A stretch of 64,000 nt of DNA from Methylibium sp. Root1272 (GCF_001425905.1 NZ_LMDY01000002.1:20455-84454); one strand, 5' to 3'. Positions 35,406 through 45,741 are shown, counted from the stretch's first letter. Program-made: numbers and translations. Notes: a model not told the origin generated them from the sequence alone.

Positions 35406-36863
35406 ATGCGCATGCCGACCGAAACCGATGCCGATGTCCGTGCCGGCCCTGCGGCCGCAGCGCCGCTGCGGTCGGTGGCCGAGTTGCCGGGGCCGCGTGG
35501 CTGGCCGCTGATCGGCAACCTGCTGCAGTTCGACCTGCCGCGCCTGCACCAGCAGTTCGAGGCCTGGGCCGAACACCATGGCCCGACCTACCGGCTGCGC
35601 CTCGGCCGGCGCGAGGTCCTGGTGATCTCCGACGCGCAGACGATCGCCGGCGCGCTGCGCGACCGACCCGACACCTGGCGGCGCATGCGCCCGATCGAGG
35701 CGGTGATCCGCGAGACCGGCGGTCACGGCGTGTTCTCCGCCGAGGGCGACGACTGGCGGCGCCAGCGCCGGCTGGTGATGGGCGCCTTCGACCCCGGCCA
35801 CCTGAAGCGCTTCTATCCCTCGCTGCTGCGGGTGACCGAGCGCCTGATGGCGTCGTGGCGCCAGGCGGCGCGGCGTGGCGAGCCCATCGACCTGCAGGCT
35901 TCGCTGATGCGCTACACGGTCGACGTGACCGCCGGCCTGGCCTTCGGCGCCGACGTCAACACCCTCGAGGCGCCGCATCCGCTGCAGCAGCATCTGGACA
36001 AGCTGTTCCCGATGCTGTTCCGTCGCATCAACCTGCCCTTTGCGTACTGGCGCTACCTGAGGCTGCCGATCGACCGCGAGCACGACCGCCATCTGGCCCA
36101 CGTGCACGAGGCGGTGCGCGGCTTCATCCGCGCGGCGCGGCAGCGCCTGCAGGACGACCCGTCGCGCCGCGAGCGCCCGTCCGACTTGCTGGAGGCGATG
36201 CTGGCCGCCCAGGATGTCGACGGCAGCGCGCTGACCGAGGAAGAACTGGCCGGCAACGTGCTGACCGTGTTGCTGGCCGGCGAGGACACCACCGCCAACA
36301 CGCTGAGCTGGGCGATCTGGTTGCTGCACGAGCACCCCGACGACTGGCAGGCCCTCGTCGCCGAGGTGGATGCCGCGCTCGGCGACGCGCTGCTGCCGCC
36401 GAGCTTCGACGCCGCGCGCGGCCTGGCCTCGATCGAGGCCAGTGTCAGCGAGGCGATGCGCCTCAAGCCGGTGGCCCCGCTGCTGTTCATGGAGGCCAAC
36501 CGCGAGACCGCGCTGGCCGGCTTTCGCCTGCCGCCCGGCGCGGTGGTGTTCTGCCTGATGCGGCGCGCGGCGCTCGATGCCCGGCTGGCCGAGGACGTGG
36601 CCGACTTCCGGCCGGGCCGCTGGCACGACGGCGCTCAACGGGCCACGCAGAAGGCGTCGATGCCGTTCGGCGCCGGTCCGCGCCTGTGCCCCGGCCGCTA
36701 CCTTGCGCTGCTGGAGATGAAGATGGTGCTGGCGATGCTGGCGCGCAACTTCGAGCTGCAGTACGTCGGCACCGCGAGCGGCGCACCACCGCAGGAGCGC
36801 ATGGCCTTCACGATGTTCCCGGTCGGCCTGCAAATGCGGCTGACCGAGCGCCGCATGCACTGA
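35406..36863 (+). CDS. Cytochrome P450
   Basis: The 485-residue soluble P450 has the I-helix oxygen-activation motif AGEDTTANT, ExxR as EAMRL, and the heme loop [14 protein letters not shown] with Cys428 as thiolate ligand. It has no membrane anchor. The N-terminus contains [18 protein letters not shown], similar to eukaryote-like CYP families. No ferredoxin, reductase or substrate pathway gene is adjacent, so electron partner and substrate are unknown. It lies between a beta-barrel protein gene and glyQ, interrupting a normally compact housekeeping block. Confidence 0.92.
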   Translation: MRMPTETDADVRAGPAAAAPLRSVAELPGPRGWPLIGNLLQFDLPRLHQQFEAWAEHHGPTYRLRLGRREVLVISDAQTIAGALRDRPDTWRRMRPIEAVIRETGGHGVFSAEGDDWRRQRRLVMGAFDPGHLKRFYPSLLRVTERLMASWRQAARRGEPIDLQASLMRYTVDVTAGLAFGADVNTLEAPHPLQQHLDKLFPMLFRRINLPFAYWRYLRLPIDREHDRHLAHVHEAVRGFIRAARQRLQDDPSRRERPSDLLEAMLAAQDVDGSALTEEELAGNVLTVLLAGEDTTANTLSWAIWLLHEHPDDWQALVAEVDAALGDALLPPSFDAARGLASIEASVSEAMRLKPVAPLLFMEANRETALAGFRLPPGAVVFCLMRRAALDARLAEDVADFRPGRWHDGAQRATQKASMPFGAGPRLCPGRYLALLEMKMVLAMLARNFELQYVGTASGAPPQERMAFTMFPVGLQMRLTERRMH

Positions 36864-36951
36864 GCCGCCGGGGCCGGGCGCGGAGGCGCCACCTAGAATC
36901 CGGGGTCCGGCCCGGCGCGTGCGCCTCGGCCCCACCTCCCACCTCATCACG

Positions 36952-37908
36952 ATGCTGAGCTTCCAGCAAATCATCCTGCGTCTTCAGCAGTACTGGGCCG
37001 ACCAGGGCTGCGCCCTGCTGCAGCCCTACGACATGGAGGTCGGCGCCGGCACCAGCCACACCGCCACCTTCCTGCGCGCGCTGGGCCCCGAGCCCTGGAA
37101 GGCGGCGTACGTGCAGCCGTCGCGGCGGCCGAAGGACGGCCGCTACGGCGAGAACCCCAACCGCCTGCAGCACTACTACCAGTACCAGGTGGTGCTCAAG
37201 CCGGCACCGAGCAACATCCTGGAGCTCTACCTCGGCTCGCTCGAGGCGCTGGGCTTCGACCTGAAGGTCAACGACATCCGCTTCGTCGAGGACGACTGGG
37301 AGAATCCGACGCTGGGCGCCTGGGGCCTGGGATGGGAGGTCTGGCTCAACGGCATGGAAGTCACGCAGTTCACCTACTTCCAGCAGGTCGGCGGCATCGA
37401 CTGCCGGCCGATCACCGGCGAGATCACCTACGGCCTGGAGCGCCTGGCGATGTACCTGCAGGGCGTCGACAACGTCTACAAGCTGCAGTGGACCGAGGGG
37501 CTGACGTACGGCGACGTCTACCTGCAGAACGAGCAGGAGCAGAGCGCCTACAACTTCGAGCACAGCAACGTCGATTTCCTGCTGACCGCGTTCACGGCCC
37601 ACGAGGGTAACGCGCAGCAGCTGATGACGCAGCAGCTCGCGCTGCCGGCCTACGAGCAGGTGCTGAAGGCCGCGCACACCTTCAACCTGCTCGACGCGCG
37701 CGGTGCGATCAGCGTCACCGAGCGGGCCGCCTACATCGGCCGCATCCGCAACCTGGCGCGCGCGGTCGCGCAGAGCTACGTCGACAGCCGCGCGCGGCTG
37801 GGCTACCCGATGGCGCCGCGCGAGTGGGTGGCCGAGATCGAGAAGGCGGGCGAAGCCGCCCGCAAGCCGGCCAAGGCCGCGAACGCGGAAGAGGCGGCCC
37901 GGGCATGA
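36952..37908 (+). CDS. glyQ: Glycyl-tRNA synthetase alpha subunit
   Basis: The 318-residue class II synthetase subunit begins [49 protein letters not shown], unmistakable for GlyQ. It also has [31 protein letters not shown] (motif 2 region) and [19 protein letters not shown] (motif 3). It forms an alpha2-beta2 enzyme charging tRNA-Gly. A TAGAAT hexamer at 36894-36899 is a good -10, about 50 bases upstream of the ATG. A GTG start 33 bases upstream is possible. The stop overlaps glyS (ATGA). The C-terminal tail is Lys/Ala-rich. Confidence 0.97.
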   Translation: MLSFQQIILRLQQYWADQGCALLQPYDMEVGAGTSHTATFLRALGPEPWKAAYVQPSRRPKDGRYGENPNRLQHYYQYQVVLKPAPSNILELYLGSLEALGFDLKVNDIRFVEDDWENPTLGAWGLGWEVWLNGMEVTQFTYFQQVGGIDCRPITGEITYGLERLAMYLQGVDNVYKLQWTEGLTYGDVYLQNEQEQSAYNFEHSNVDFLLTAFTAHEGNAQQLMTQQLALPAYEQVLKAAHTFNLLDARGAISVTERAAYIGRIRNLARAVAQSYVDSRARLGYPMAPREWVAEIEKAGEAARKPAKAANAEEAARA

Positions 37909-40022
37909 GCGACACCAAGAACCTGCTCGTCGAGCTGTTCGTCGAGGAATTGCCGCCGAAGGCGCTGAAGAAGCTCGGCGAGTCCTTCGCCCACACGCTG
38001 GCCGAGAGCCTGAAGGCCCAGGGCCTGGCCACCGAGCACTCGGCCACCACGCCCTTTGCCTCGCCGCGGCGGCTGGCGGCGCACATCAGTGCGGTGCTGC
38101 CGGCTGCGCCCGACAAGGCGGTGTCGCAGAAGCTGATGCCGGTGAGCGTGGGCCTGACGGCCGACGGCCAGCCGACGCCGGCGCTGCTGAAGAAGCTCGC
38201 CGCGCTGGGCGCCGATGCCTTGGCACTGCCGCGGCTGGAGCGCCGCCCGGACGGCAAGGCCGAGGCGCTGTTCTTCGACAGCCTGGTGCCGGGCGCGATG
38301 CTGGCCGTCGGGCTGCAGAAGGCGCTGCTCGAGGCGCTGGCGAAGCTGCCGATCCCCAAGCTGATGAGCTACCAGCTCGAGACCGGCGAGTTGCCGGGCT
38401 GGGCCAGCGTGCAGTTCGTGCGCCCGGCCCACGGCCTGGTGGCCTTGCACGGCGCCGACCTGGTGCCGGTGGCCGCGCTCGGGCTCGAGTCGCGCCGCGA
38501 GACGCACGGCCACCGCTTCGAGGCGCAGATGGATCCGGTGGTGCTGCAGCACGCCGACCACTACGCGCAGCAGTTGCAGGACCAGGGCGCGGTGATCGCC
38601 AGCTTCGCGGCGCGCCACGGCGAGATCGCGCGCCAGCTGCAGGCCGCGGCGTCGAAGGAAGGCCTGGTGCCGATCGACGACGCGGCGCTGCTGGACGAGG
38701 TGACCGCGCTGGTCGAGCGGCCCAACGTGCTGCTCGGGCAGTTCGAGGAAAGCTTCCTGGCGGTGCCGCCGGAATGCCTGATCCTCACGATGAAGGCCAA
38801 CCAGAAGTACTTCCCGCTGCTCGACGCGGCGGGCCGGCTCACCCACAAGTTCCTGATCGTCAGCAACATCAGTCCGGACGACGCCAGCGCCGTGGTCGGT
38901 GGCAACGAGCGGGTGGTGCGCCCGCGGCTGGCGGACGCCAAGTTCTTCTTCGACCAGGACCGCAAGAAGCGTCTCGCCGATCGCGTGGCTGGCCTGGACA
39001 AGGTCGTCTACCACGGCAAGCTCGGCACCCAGGGCGAACGCGTCGAGCGCGTGCGGGCCATCGCGCGGGCGATCGGCAGCCAGCTCGGCGGCGAGGCGCT
39101 GGCGGCCAAGGCCGACCAGGCCGCGCTGCTGGCCAAGGCCGACCTGCTGACCGACATGGTGGGCGAGTTCCCGGAGTTGCAGGGCACGATGGGCCGCTAC
39201 TACGCGCAGCACGACGGCCTGGGCGACGACATCGCGTTCGCGATCGAGGACCATTACCGCCCGCGCTTCGCCGGCGACGAACTGCCGCGCAACGAGGTCG
39301 GCACCGTGGTCGCGCTGGCCGACAAGCTGGAAACGCTGGTCGGCCTGTTCGGCATCGGCCAGCTGCCGACCGGCGACAAGGATCCGTTCGCGTTGCGGCG
39401 GCATGCGCTGGGGGTGATCCGCATGCTGAGCGAGAAGGCCTTGCCGCTCGACGTCGATGCGCTGCTGAAGACGGCCTCGCCGGCGTTCGGCGCGCTGATC
39501 GCCGATCCGTCGGCGGCGCTGGCCGATTTCATCTTCGACCGCCTCGCCGGCAGCCTGCGCGAGCAGGGCTACCGCGCGCAGGAAGTCGACGCCGTGCTCT
39601 CGCTGCGCCCTCAGCGGCTGAGCGAGGTGGCGCAGCGCCTGGCGGCAGTGCGGGCCTTCGCGGCGCTGCCCGAGGCGCCGGCGCTCGCCGCGGCGAACAA
39701 GCGGGTCGGCAACATCCTGAAGAAGGTCGAGGGTGCGGTGGAGCCGAAGGTCGACGCGGCGTTGCTGAAGGAGCCGGCCGAGGCCGCACTGGCACAGGCG
39801 CTGGCGGCGGTGAAGCCTGCGGCCGATGCCGCCTTCGCGCGCGGCGACCACGCGGCCTCGCTGCAGTCGCTCGCTGCGCTGAAGGCGCCGGTCGACGCCT
39901 TCTTCGACGGCGTGATGGTCAACGCCGATGACCCGGCGCTGCGCGCCAATCGGCTCGGTCTGCTGGCCACGCTGCATGCCGCGATGAACCGCGTGGCCGA
40001 CCTCTCCAAGCTGGCGAGCTGA
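37905..40022 (+). CDS. glyS: Glycyl-tRNA synthetase beta subunit
   Basis: The 705-residue beta subunit starts [28 protein letters not shown], the standard GlyS opening. It includes [32 protein letters not shown] and [25 protein letters not shown], and [23 protein letters not shown] from the HD-like domain. It has the normal family length. It binds tRNA and supports aminoacylation with GlyQ. It is translationally coupled to glyQ and is followed immediately by gmhB. Confidence 0.97.
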   Translation: MSDTKNLLVELFVEELPPKALKKLGESFAHTLAESLKAQGLATEHSATTPFASPRRLAAHISAVLPAAPDKAVSQKLMPVSVGLTADGQPTPALLKKLAALGADALALPRLERRPDGKAEALFFDSLVPGAMLAVGLQKALLEALAKLPIPKLMSYQLETGELPGWASVQFVRPAHGLVALHGADLVPVAALGLESRRETHGHRFEAQMDPVVLQHADHYAQQLQDQGAVIASFAARHGEIARQLQAAASKEGLVPIDDAALLDEVTALVERPNVLLGQFEESFLAVPPECLILTMKANQKYFPLLDAAGRLTHKFLIVSNISPDDASAVVGGNERVVRPRLADAKFFFDQDRKKRLADRVAGLDKVVYHGKLGTQGERVERVRAIARAIGSQLGGEALAAKADQAALLAKADLLTDMVGEFPELQGTMGRYYAQHDGLGDDIAFAIEDHYRPRFAGDELPRNEVGTVVALADKLETLVGLFGIGQLPTGDKDPFALRRHALGVIRMLSEKALPLDVDALLKTASPAFGALIADPSAALADFIFDRLAGSLREQGYRAQEVDAVLSLRPQRLSEVAQRLAAVRAFAALPEAPALAAANKRVGNILKKVEGAVEPKVDAALLKEPAEAALAQALAAVKPAADAAFARGDHAASLQSLAALKAPVDAFFDGVMVNADDPALRANRLGLLATLHAAMNRVADLSKLAS

Positions 40023-40023
40023 C

Positions 40024-40656
40024 ATGCAGCCCCCCAAGCTCGTCATCCTCGATCGCGACGGCACCATCAACGTCGACAGCGACGACTACATCAAGTCGGC
40101 CGAAGAATGGCAGGCCTTGCCGGGTGCACTGGAAGGCATCGCGCGGCTCAACCATGCCGGCTGGCACGTGGTGATCGCCACCAACCAGTCGGGCCTGGGC
40201 CGCGGGCTGTTCGACATGTCGACGCTCAACGCGATGCACGCGAAGATGAATCTCGGGCTGGCTCAGGTGGGGGGGCGCGTCGACGCGGTGTTTTTCTGCC
40301 CGCACGCGCCCGACGAGGCCTGCGCCTGCCGCAAGCCGCTGCCCGGCCTGTTCACGCAGATCGGCGATCGCTACGGCGTGGAGCTGTCGAAGGTGCCCGC
40401 CATCGGCGACAGCCTGCGCGATCTTCAGGCGGCCCAGGCGGTCGGCTGCGAGACCCACCTGGTGCGCACCGGCAAGTGCGCGGGCCTCACCGACGCGCAG
40501 ATCGCCGACATCGTGCGCCACGTGCCCGGCACCGTGGTGCATGCCGACCTGGCGACCGCAGCGGAGTTCATCGTGCAGCGCGAACGCCACGAGCGGGCCA
40601 TCGCGCGCGGCACGGTCGAGGTGCCCGACAGCAACCCCGGGGCGTTGGGGGCATGA
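40024..40656 (+). CDS. gmhB: D-glycero-beta-D-manno-heptose 1,7-bisphosphate 7-phosphatase
   Basis: The 210-residue HAD-superfamily enzyme has motif I LDRDGTINVDSDDYI with the nucleophile Asp and acid/base Asp, motif II ATNQSGLGRG, and the GmhB zinc loop CPHAPDEACACRKP (Cys, His, Cys, Cys). Motif IV is PAIGDSLRDLQAA. It makes heptose 1-phosphate for ADP-heptose and LPS inner core synthesis. It has about 20 additional C-terminal residues. It follows glyS by one base and overlaps the next gene by four. Confidence 0.95.
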   Translation: MQPPKLVILDRDGTINVDSDDYIKSAEEWQALPGALEGIARLNHAGWHVVIATNQSGLGRGLFDMSTLNAMHAKMNLGLAQVGGRVDAVFFCPHAPDEACACRKPLPGLFTQIGDRYGVELSKVPAIGDSLRDLQAAQAVGCETHLVRTGKCAGLTDAQIADIVRHVPGTVVHADLATAAEFIVQRERHERAIARGTVEVPDSNPGALGA

Positions 40657-41477
40657 GCCCGCCGGGCCGCCCCAAGGGCGAATACCGGAGTGCGCAGCAC
40701 GAAGGTGGTCCGGTGAGCCGCTTGGTGGCGGTGCTGCGCTCCGCGGTCTTCATCGCGTGGCTGGCGATCACGGTGGTGCCGATCGCGATCGCGGCGCTGC
40801 TGCTGTCGATCTTCGTGCGCGGCGATCCGGTGTACTGGGTCTGCATCAGCTGGCTGCGCCTGTCGATCTGGGGCGCCAAGGCGATCTGCGGCGTGCGCTA
40901 CCGCGTGCAGGGCATGGAGCGGCTCCCGGCCGACCGGCTCTCGCCGGTGATCCTGCTGCCCAAGCACCAGAGCACCTGGGAGACCTTCGCGTTCCCGACG
41001 CTGATGTCGCACCCGCTGTGCTACGTGTTCAAGCGCGAGCTGCTCTACATCCCCTTCTTCGGCTGGGCCATCGGTCGGCTCGACATGATCCACATCGACC
41101 GCAGCAAGCGCACCGAAGCCTGGAACCGCGTGGCCGAGCAGGGCCGCAAGTACATGGCCCATGGCAACTGGGTCATCATGTTCCCCGAAGGCACGCGCAC
41201 GCCACGCGGTGACCAGGGCGTCTACAAGAGCGGCGGCACGCGGCTCGCGGTGACGACCGGCACACCGGTGGTGCCGATCGCGGTGAGCTCCGCGAAGTGC
41301 TGGCCGCGCAAGAGCTTCGTGTTGCGGCCCGGCGTGATCGACGTCGTGATCGGCACCCCCATTCCCTCCGCCGGCCGTCAGCCCGACGAACTGATGCGCG
41401 AAGTGGAGGCGTGGATCGAGGCCGAGATGCGCCGCATCGATCCCGAGGCCTACCCGGCCACCACCGCGGCGCGATGA
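40653..41477 (+). CDS. plsC: Lysophospholipid acyltransferase (1-acyl-G3P acyltransferase family)
   Basis: The 274-residue membrane protein has one or two N-terminal transmembrane helices (FIAWLAITVVPIAIAALLLSIF) and PlsC motifs: KHQSTWETF (the His box, with Glu in place of the Asp of HX4D, a common variant), FPEGTRTPRG (phosphate-binding) and PVVPIAVSS. It acylates lysophosphatidic acid or a related lipid in phospholipid synthesis. ATG at 40653 overlaps the gmhB stop; a GTG at 40713 with GAAGG upstream could instead be the true start, giving 254 residues. Confidence 0.9.
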   Translation: MSPPGRPKGEYRSAQHEGGPVSRLVAVLRSAVFIAWLAITVVPIAIAALLLSIFVRGDPVYWVCISWLRLSIWGAKAICGVRYRVQGMERLPADRLSPVILLPKHQSTWETFAFPTLMSHPLCYVFKRELLYIPFFGWAIGRLDMIHIDRSKRTEAWNRVAEQGRKYMAHGNWVIMFPEGTRTPRGDQGVYKSGGTRLAVTTGTPVVPIAVSSAKCWPRKSFVLRPGVIDVVIGTPIPSAGRQPDELMREVEAWIEAEMRRIDPEAYPATTAAR

Positions 41478-41526
41478 GTTCCGGCGGGAGGCGCGGCGCC
41501 ATGGTCGGCTTCTATACTCGCCCCCC

Positions 41527-42483
41527 ATGACGCGCCGGGCCGCCGTGGCCGACCCCAACGCCCCTTTTCGCCAGCTCGACCTGCCGCTGTTCGCGCAGGA
41601 CGAGCCTGCCGCATCCGCCGCGCCGCAGGCGGCCGCGCTGGCGGCGCCGGAGCCGGCGCCCCGCCTCAGCGTGCCGGCTGCGCCGCCGTCGCCCGCCAGA
41701 CCGCCCGGGCCGGCGCTGAGCCCGCCGCTGTTCCGTCACCCGCGTGCCTCGCGCGAGATCGACCTCGGCCGCGCCGTCGTCGCCTATGAATTCCAGCGCG
41801 CACGGCGCCGCTCGATCGGCATGGTGGTCTCGGCCGAGGGGCTGAGCGTGCGAGCGCCGCGCTGGGTCGGCCGCGGCGAGATCGACGCCGCGCTGCGCGA
41901 GAAGGCGGCCTGGATCCAGGCCAAGCTGGTCGAGCAGCACGAGCGGGCGCAAAAGCACGCGGCCGCACGCATCGAGTGGCGCGACGGCGCCAGCCTGCCT
42001 TTCCTCGGCGAGACCCTGATCCTCGTGCTCGACCCGCGCGCCACCGGCGCGGTGCTCAACAGCGACGCGGCGGCGCTGCCCGGCGTGCCGCGGCTCACGC
42101 TGCACATCGGCCTGCCGCACGGCGCGGCGCCCGAGCAGATCCGCGACGTGGTGCAGGCCTGGCTGCAGCGCCAGGCGAAACGCCTGTTCGAGGAGCGCTG
42201 CACCCACTTCGCGCCGCGCCTGAAGGTGCAGGTGCGGCGGCTGGCGCTCAGCTCCGCCCAGACGCGCTGGGGCAGCGCCAGCGCCGACGGCTCGGTGCGG
42301 CTGAACTGGCGCCTGATCCACTTCGCGCTGCCGACCATCGACTACGTCGTCGCTCACGAGCTCGCCCACCTGCGCGAGATGAACCACAGCCCGCGCTTCT
42401 GGGACGTGGTGCGCTCCGTCATCCCCGATCTCGACACCGCACGCGGCGCGCTGCGCCACGAGATGGTGCCGGCGTTCGACTGA
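41527..42483 (+). CDS. YgjP/SprT-like zinc metalloprotease domain protein (DUF45)
   Basis: The 318-residue protein has a disordered Pro/Ala-rich N-terminus (to about residue 75) and a YgjP-like metallopeptidase domain with HELAHLREMNHSPRFWDVV, where HExxH gives the zinc ligands and the catalytic Glu and the downstream His is the third ligand. Upstream of it is the conserved TRWGSASADGSVRLNWRL. The family is commonly annotated as M48/DUF45 metal-dependent hydrolase; physiological substrate unknown. It is at the end of the corC-lnt-glyQS-gmhB-plsC block. Confidence 0.9.
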   Translation: MTRRAAVADPNAPFRQLDLPLFAQDEPAASAAPQAAALAAPEPAPRLSVPAAPPSPARPPGPALSPPLFRHPRASREIDLGRAVVAYEFQRARRRSIGMVVSAEGLSVRAPRWVGRGEIDAALREKAAWIQAKLVEQHERAQKHAAARIEWRDGASLPFLGETLILVLDPRATGAVLNSDAAALPGVPRLTLHIGLPHGAAPEQIRDVVQAWLQRQAKRLFEERCTHFAPRLKVQVRRLALSSAQTRWGSASADGSVRLNWRLIHFALPTIDYVVAHELAHLREMNHSPRFWDVVRSVIPDLDTARGALRHEMVPAFD

Positions 42484-42523
42484 CGCTCGGACGGGTCGTC
42501 GCGCCGGCCGCCGGGCGACAGGG

Positions 42524-43255
42524 CTACCAGCCCAGAGGCCCGGCCCAGCCCCGGTAGAGCTTGGGCAGCGGCGTCGCGTAGTCGCCGTGCTTGCTGGTGC
42601 GCAGCCCCAGGCCCACCAGGGCCTCGGCCAGCTTGACTGCGGCGGCCACGCCGTCGATCACCGGCACGCCCAGGCGCTGCTGCAGCGTGCCGCACAGCCC
42701 GGCCATGCCGGCGCAGCCCAGCACGATGGCGCCGCTGCGGTCCTGCGCCAGCGCGGCGCGCGCGCTCGCCTCGATCTGCGCCAGCACTTCGTCGCCGGCG
42801 TCCTCGAGCGCGAGCACCGGGATGTCGGTGCCGTGGATGCCGCGGCAGCGCCGCTCGAAGCCGTACTTCAGCACCAGGTGCTCGGCGATCACGCAGGTGC
42901 GCGTCATCGTCGTGACGACCGAGAAGCCGGTCGCCAGCATCGACGCGACGTGGAAGGCCGCCTCGGCGGTGCCCAGCACCGGTGCGTCGGTGGCTTCGCG
43001 GGCCGCGTCGAGGCCGGGGTCGCCGAAGCAGGCGATCAGCACCGCGTCGGGCGCCAGCGGCGCGGCCTGCCGCACTTGCTCGGCCACGCCGGCGGCAGCG
43101 AACACCTCGTCGTAATGGCCCTCGATCGAGGCCGGCCCGAAGCCGGGCTGGGTGGCGATCACCTCGGTGCCGGCGGCGGCCACCGCGCGCGCCGCGTCGG
43201 CGATGCCCGCGGTCATGCCGGCGGAGCTGTTGGGGTTGATGAGCAGCAGCTTCAT
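42524..43255 (-). CDS. Asp/Glu/hydantoin racemase family protein
   Basis: The 243-residue cytosolic protein starts MKLLLINPNSSAGMTAGI, typical of hydantoin/allantoin racemases. The two catalytic cysteines are expected at IACFGDPG (about residue 79) and VLGCAGMAG (about 180), and both are present. It interconverts enantiomers of hydantoins or related ureides. It is divergent from an ABC importer operon with which it shares a 210-base control region. ATG at 43255 is chosen over the upstream frame, which enters the palindrome. Confidence 0.82.
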   Translation of the reverse strand: MKLLLINPNSSAGMTAGIADAARAVAAAGTEVIATQPGFGPASIEGHYDEVFAAAGVAEQVRQAAPLAPDAVLIACFGDPGLDAAREATDAPVLGTAEAAFHVASMLATGFSVVTTMTRTCVIAEHLVLKYGFERRCRGIHGTDIPVLALEDAGDEVLAQIEASARAALAQDRSGAIVLGCAGMAGLCGTLQQRLGVPVIDGVAAAVKLAEALVGLGLRTSKHGDYATPLPKLYRGWAGPLGW

Positions 43256-43282
43256 GGTCGTCGTCTCGTGAACAAGATCAGT

Positions 43283-43302
43283 GCGTTTTGCATACAAAAC
43301 GC
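43283..43302. promoter_or_regulatory. Perfect 20-bp palindrome: likely GntR operator
   Basis: GCGTTTTGCATACAAAACGC has 8-base perfect arms around CATA and is an AT-rich island in a GC-rich region. It lies 28 bases upstream of the racemase start, in the divergent promoter shared with the ABC importer operon. The TTG-N4-CAA core has the form of sites bound by FCD-type GntR regulators, and one is encoded at the end of the operon. The link is inferred. Confidence 0.65.
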
Positions 43303-43465
43303 GCGGGGCGGACCAGCGATGGTGCGCGCTTGCGGTTGGTCACGGCGGCTCGCCCCGCGCCTTGCGGGGTGCGAGCAAGGACCGCACCCGGGCGTCGCGT
43401 CCGGCAGGGCCGCGGCGGCGGGGTCGACGCGTCGGCTGGCACATGCTTTGCGTGCCGGCTGCGCC

Positions 43466-44461
43466 ATGAACCCACGCACCGACCTGGAACTCGTTCACCT
43501 GGTCAAGCGCTACGGCGACGCGGTCGCCGTAGCCGGGATCGACCTGAAGATCGCCGCCGGCAGCTACTGCTGCCTGCTCGGGCCCTCGGGCTGCGGCAAG
43601 ACCTCCACGCTGCGCATGATCGCCGGCCACGAGCTGGCGAGCGAGGGCGACATCGTGCTCGGCGGCCGCAACATCACCAACCTGCCGGCGTCCGAGCGCG
43701 GCACGGCGATGATGTTCCAGAGTTATGCGCTGTTCCCGCACCTGAGCGCGCTCGACAACGTGGCCTTCAGCCTGAAGATGCGCGGCGTCGACAAGGCCGC
43801 GCGGCAGAAGAAGGCGGCCGACCTGCTGGAGCGCGTGTCGCTGGGCCACCTGGCGCACCGCAAGCCGGCCGAGCTGTCGGGTGGCCAGCAGCAGCGCGTG
43901 GCGCTGGCGCGCGCGCTGATCACCGAACCCAAGGTGCTGCTGCTCGACGAGCCGCTGTCGGCGCTCGATCCTTTCCTGCGCATCAAGATGCGCGCCGAGC
44001 TCAAGGGCTGGCAGACCTCGCTGGGCATGACCTTCATCCACGTCACGCACTCGCAGGAGGAGGCGATGGCGCTGGCCGACCAGGTGGTGGTGATGAGCCA
44101 GGGCCGCATCGAGCAGGACGGCTCGCCGCACAGCGTGTTCAACGCGCCGCGCAGCGAGTTCGTGGCGCGCTTCATGGGCGGGCACAACGTCATTCCTTCC
44201 TCGCGCGGCCTGGTGGCCGTGCGCGCCGACAAGACGCGCCTGAGCCGCGAGCCGCTGCCGGCCGGCGACACGGTGCTGCCGGCCACCGTGCGTGCCACCG
44301 AGTACCAGGGCACCTACGTGCTGCTGACGCTGCACAGCCCGACGGTCGAGGAGTTCAACGTCGTGCTGCCTGAGGCGGCCTTCGAGGCCCAGCCCTGGCG
44401 GCCCGGCGACAGCGCCTGCGCCCACTGGGACGCCGCCGACGTCCATCCGCTGGCCGCCTGA
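43466..44461 (+). CDS. ABC transporter ATP-binding subunit (PotA-like)
   Basis: The 331-residue ATPase has Walker A LLGPSGCGKTSTLR, Q-loop MMFQSYALFPHLS, signature LSGGQQQRVALARAL and Walker B VLLLDEPLSALD, with the switch His at HVTHSQEEA. A C-terminal TOBE-like region follows (about 235-331). It is of the Fe/spermidine/putrescine PotA subgroup. The long N-terminal extension of the frame is a shadow of the divergent racemase; ATG at 43466 gives a canonical start. It energises the two permeases downstream; 32 bases before the binding-protein gene. Confidence 0.92.
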   Translation: MNPRTDLELVHLVKRYGDAVAVAGIDLKIAAGSYCCLLGPSGCGKTSTLRMIAGHELASEGDIVLGGRNITNLPASERGTAMMFQSYALFPHLSALDNVAFSLKMRGVDKAARQKKAADLLERVSLGHLAHRKPAELSGGQQQRVALARALITEPKVLLLDEPLSALDPFLRIKMRAELKGWQTSLGMTFIHVTHSQEEAMALADQVVVMSQGRIEQDGSPHSVFNAPRSEFVARFMGGHNVIPSSRGLVAVRADKTRLSREPLPAGDTVLPATVRATEYQGTYVLLTLHSPTVEEFNVVLPEAAFEAQPWRPGDSACAHWDAADVHPLAA

Positions 44462-44493
44462 GCGGCCCCCCTTCATCCCCAGGAGAAGCCACC

Positions 44494-45741
44494 ATGTCCG
44501 AATTCCGTCGCCGCCAACTGCTCCAGGGCACCGCCGGCATCCTCGCCACCGGCATCTTCCCCGCCATCCACGCGCAGGAGAAGATCACGCTGCGCTACCT
44601 GGGCACCGCGGTGAACCAGGACAAGGCCATCGCCGAGAAGTTCAAGGCCGACACCGGCATCACCATCCAGTACATCGCCGTCAACACCGACGAGGTGACC
44701 AAGCGCGCGGTGACTTCGCCGAACAGCTTCGACCTGATCGACACCGAGTACTTCTCGCTGAAGAAGATCGTGCCGACCGGCAACCTGAAGGGCATCGACA
44801 CCAAGCGCATCAAGAACGCCGACAAGATCACCACGCTGTTCACCACCGGCGTGGTGGGCGGCAAGGCGGTCGGTGACCAGGGCACGGCGCCGAAGAAGGT
44901 GATCTACCTGGAAGGCGAGAAGAGCAAGGTGTTCGCCAAGGCGCCGACGCAGTTCATGAGCCTGATCCCCACGGTCTACAACGCCGACACGCTGGGCATC
45001 CGGCCCGACCTGATCAAGCGCCCGATCGAAAGCTGGGCCGAGTTGCTGAACCCGGAGTTCAAGGGCAAGGCCGCGATCCTGAACATCCCGTCGATCGGCA
45101 TCATGGACGCGGCGATGGTCGTGGAGGCCAAGGGGCTCTACAAGTACCCCGACAAGGGCAACATGACCAAGAAGGAGATCGACCTCACGATCAAGACGCT
45201 GATCGAGGCGAAGAAGGCCGGCCAGTTCCGCTCGCTGTGGAAGGACTTCAACGAGTCGGTCAACCTGATGGCCTCCGGCGAGGTGGTGATCCAGTCGATG
45301 TGGTCGCCGGCCGTGACCGCGGTGCGCACCAAGGGCATCGACTGCGTGTTCCAGCCGCTGAAGGAGGGCTACCGCGCCTGGGCAGCCGGCTTCGGCGTAC
45401 CGGCCACGGCCAGCGGCAAGAAGCTCGACGCCACCTATGAGTTCATCAACTGGTTCCTCGACGGCTGGGCCGGCGCCTACCTGAACCGCCAGGGCTACTA
45501 CAGCGCCGTGCTGGAAACCGCCAAGGCCAAGATGGAAGCCTACGAGTGGGCCTACTGGATGGAAGGCAAGGCGGCCGAGAAGGACATCAAGTCGCCCAAC
45601 GGCGACCTGCTCGCCAAGGCCGGCAGCAAGCGCGACGGCGGCTCCTACGAGCAGCGCATGGGCGGCATCGCCTGCTGGAACGCGCTGATGGACGAGAACA
45701 CCTACATGGTCCAGAAGTGGAACGAATTTGTCGCGGCGTGA
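44494..45741 (+). CDS. Periplasmic solute-binding protein (PotD/PotF-like)
   Basis: The 415-residue protein has a Tat-like start (MSEFRRRQLLQGTAGILATGIFPAIHAQE) and a family 1 extracellular-binding fold: ITLRYLGTAVNQDKAIAEKFKADTGI, LIPTVYNADTLG, and GYYSAVLETAKAKMEAYEWAYWMEGKAA in the C-lobe. Spermidine/putrescine-type binding proteins are the nearest recognisable group, but the ligand is not certain. With the adjacent racemase, a ureide or amino acid-related ligand is possible. AGGAGAAG precedes the ATG. Confidence 0.88.
   Translation: MSEFRRRQLLQGTAGILATGIFPAIHAQEKITLRYLGTAVNQDKAIAEKFKADTGITIQYIAVNTDEVTKRAVTSPNSFDLIDTEYFSLKKIVPTGNLKGIDTKRIKNADKITTLFTTGVVGGKAVGDQGTAPKKVIYLEGEKSKVFAKAPTQFMSLIPTVYNADTLGIRPDLIKRPIESWAELLNPEFKGKAAILNIPSIGIMDAAMVVEAKGLYKYPDKGNMTKKEIDLTIKTLIEAKKAGQFRSLWKDFNESVNLMASGEVVIQSMWSPAVTAVRTKGIDCVFQPLKEGYRAWAAGFGVPATASGKKLDATYEFINWFLDGWAGAYLNRQGYYSAVLETAKAKMEAYEWAYWMEGKAAEKDIKSPNGDLLAKAGSKRDGGSYEQRMGGIACWNALMDENTYMVQKWNEFVAA

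Noticed and set aside
34593..36974. A 793-residue minus-strand open frame opposite the P450.
   Set aside because: The P450 has all signature motifs on the plus strand; the antisense frame has none.
37803..40070. A 755-residue minus-strand open frame.
   Set aside because: It is the complement of glyS with no domain features.
42587..43465. Long N-terminal extension of the ABC ATPase frame (about 290 codons).
   Set aside because: It is antisense to the racemase gene and crosses the control region; homology starts at the ATG at 43466.
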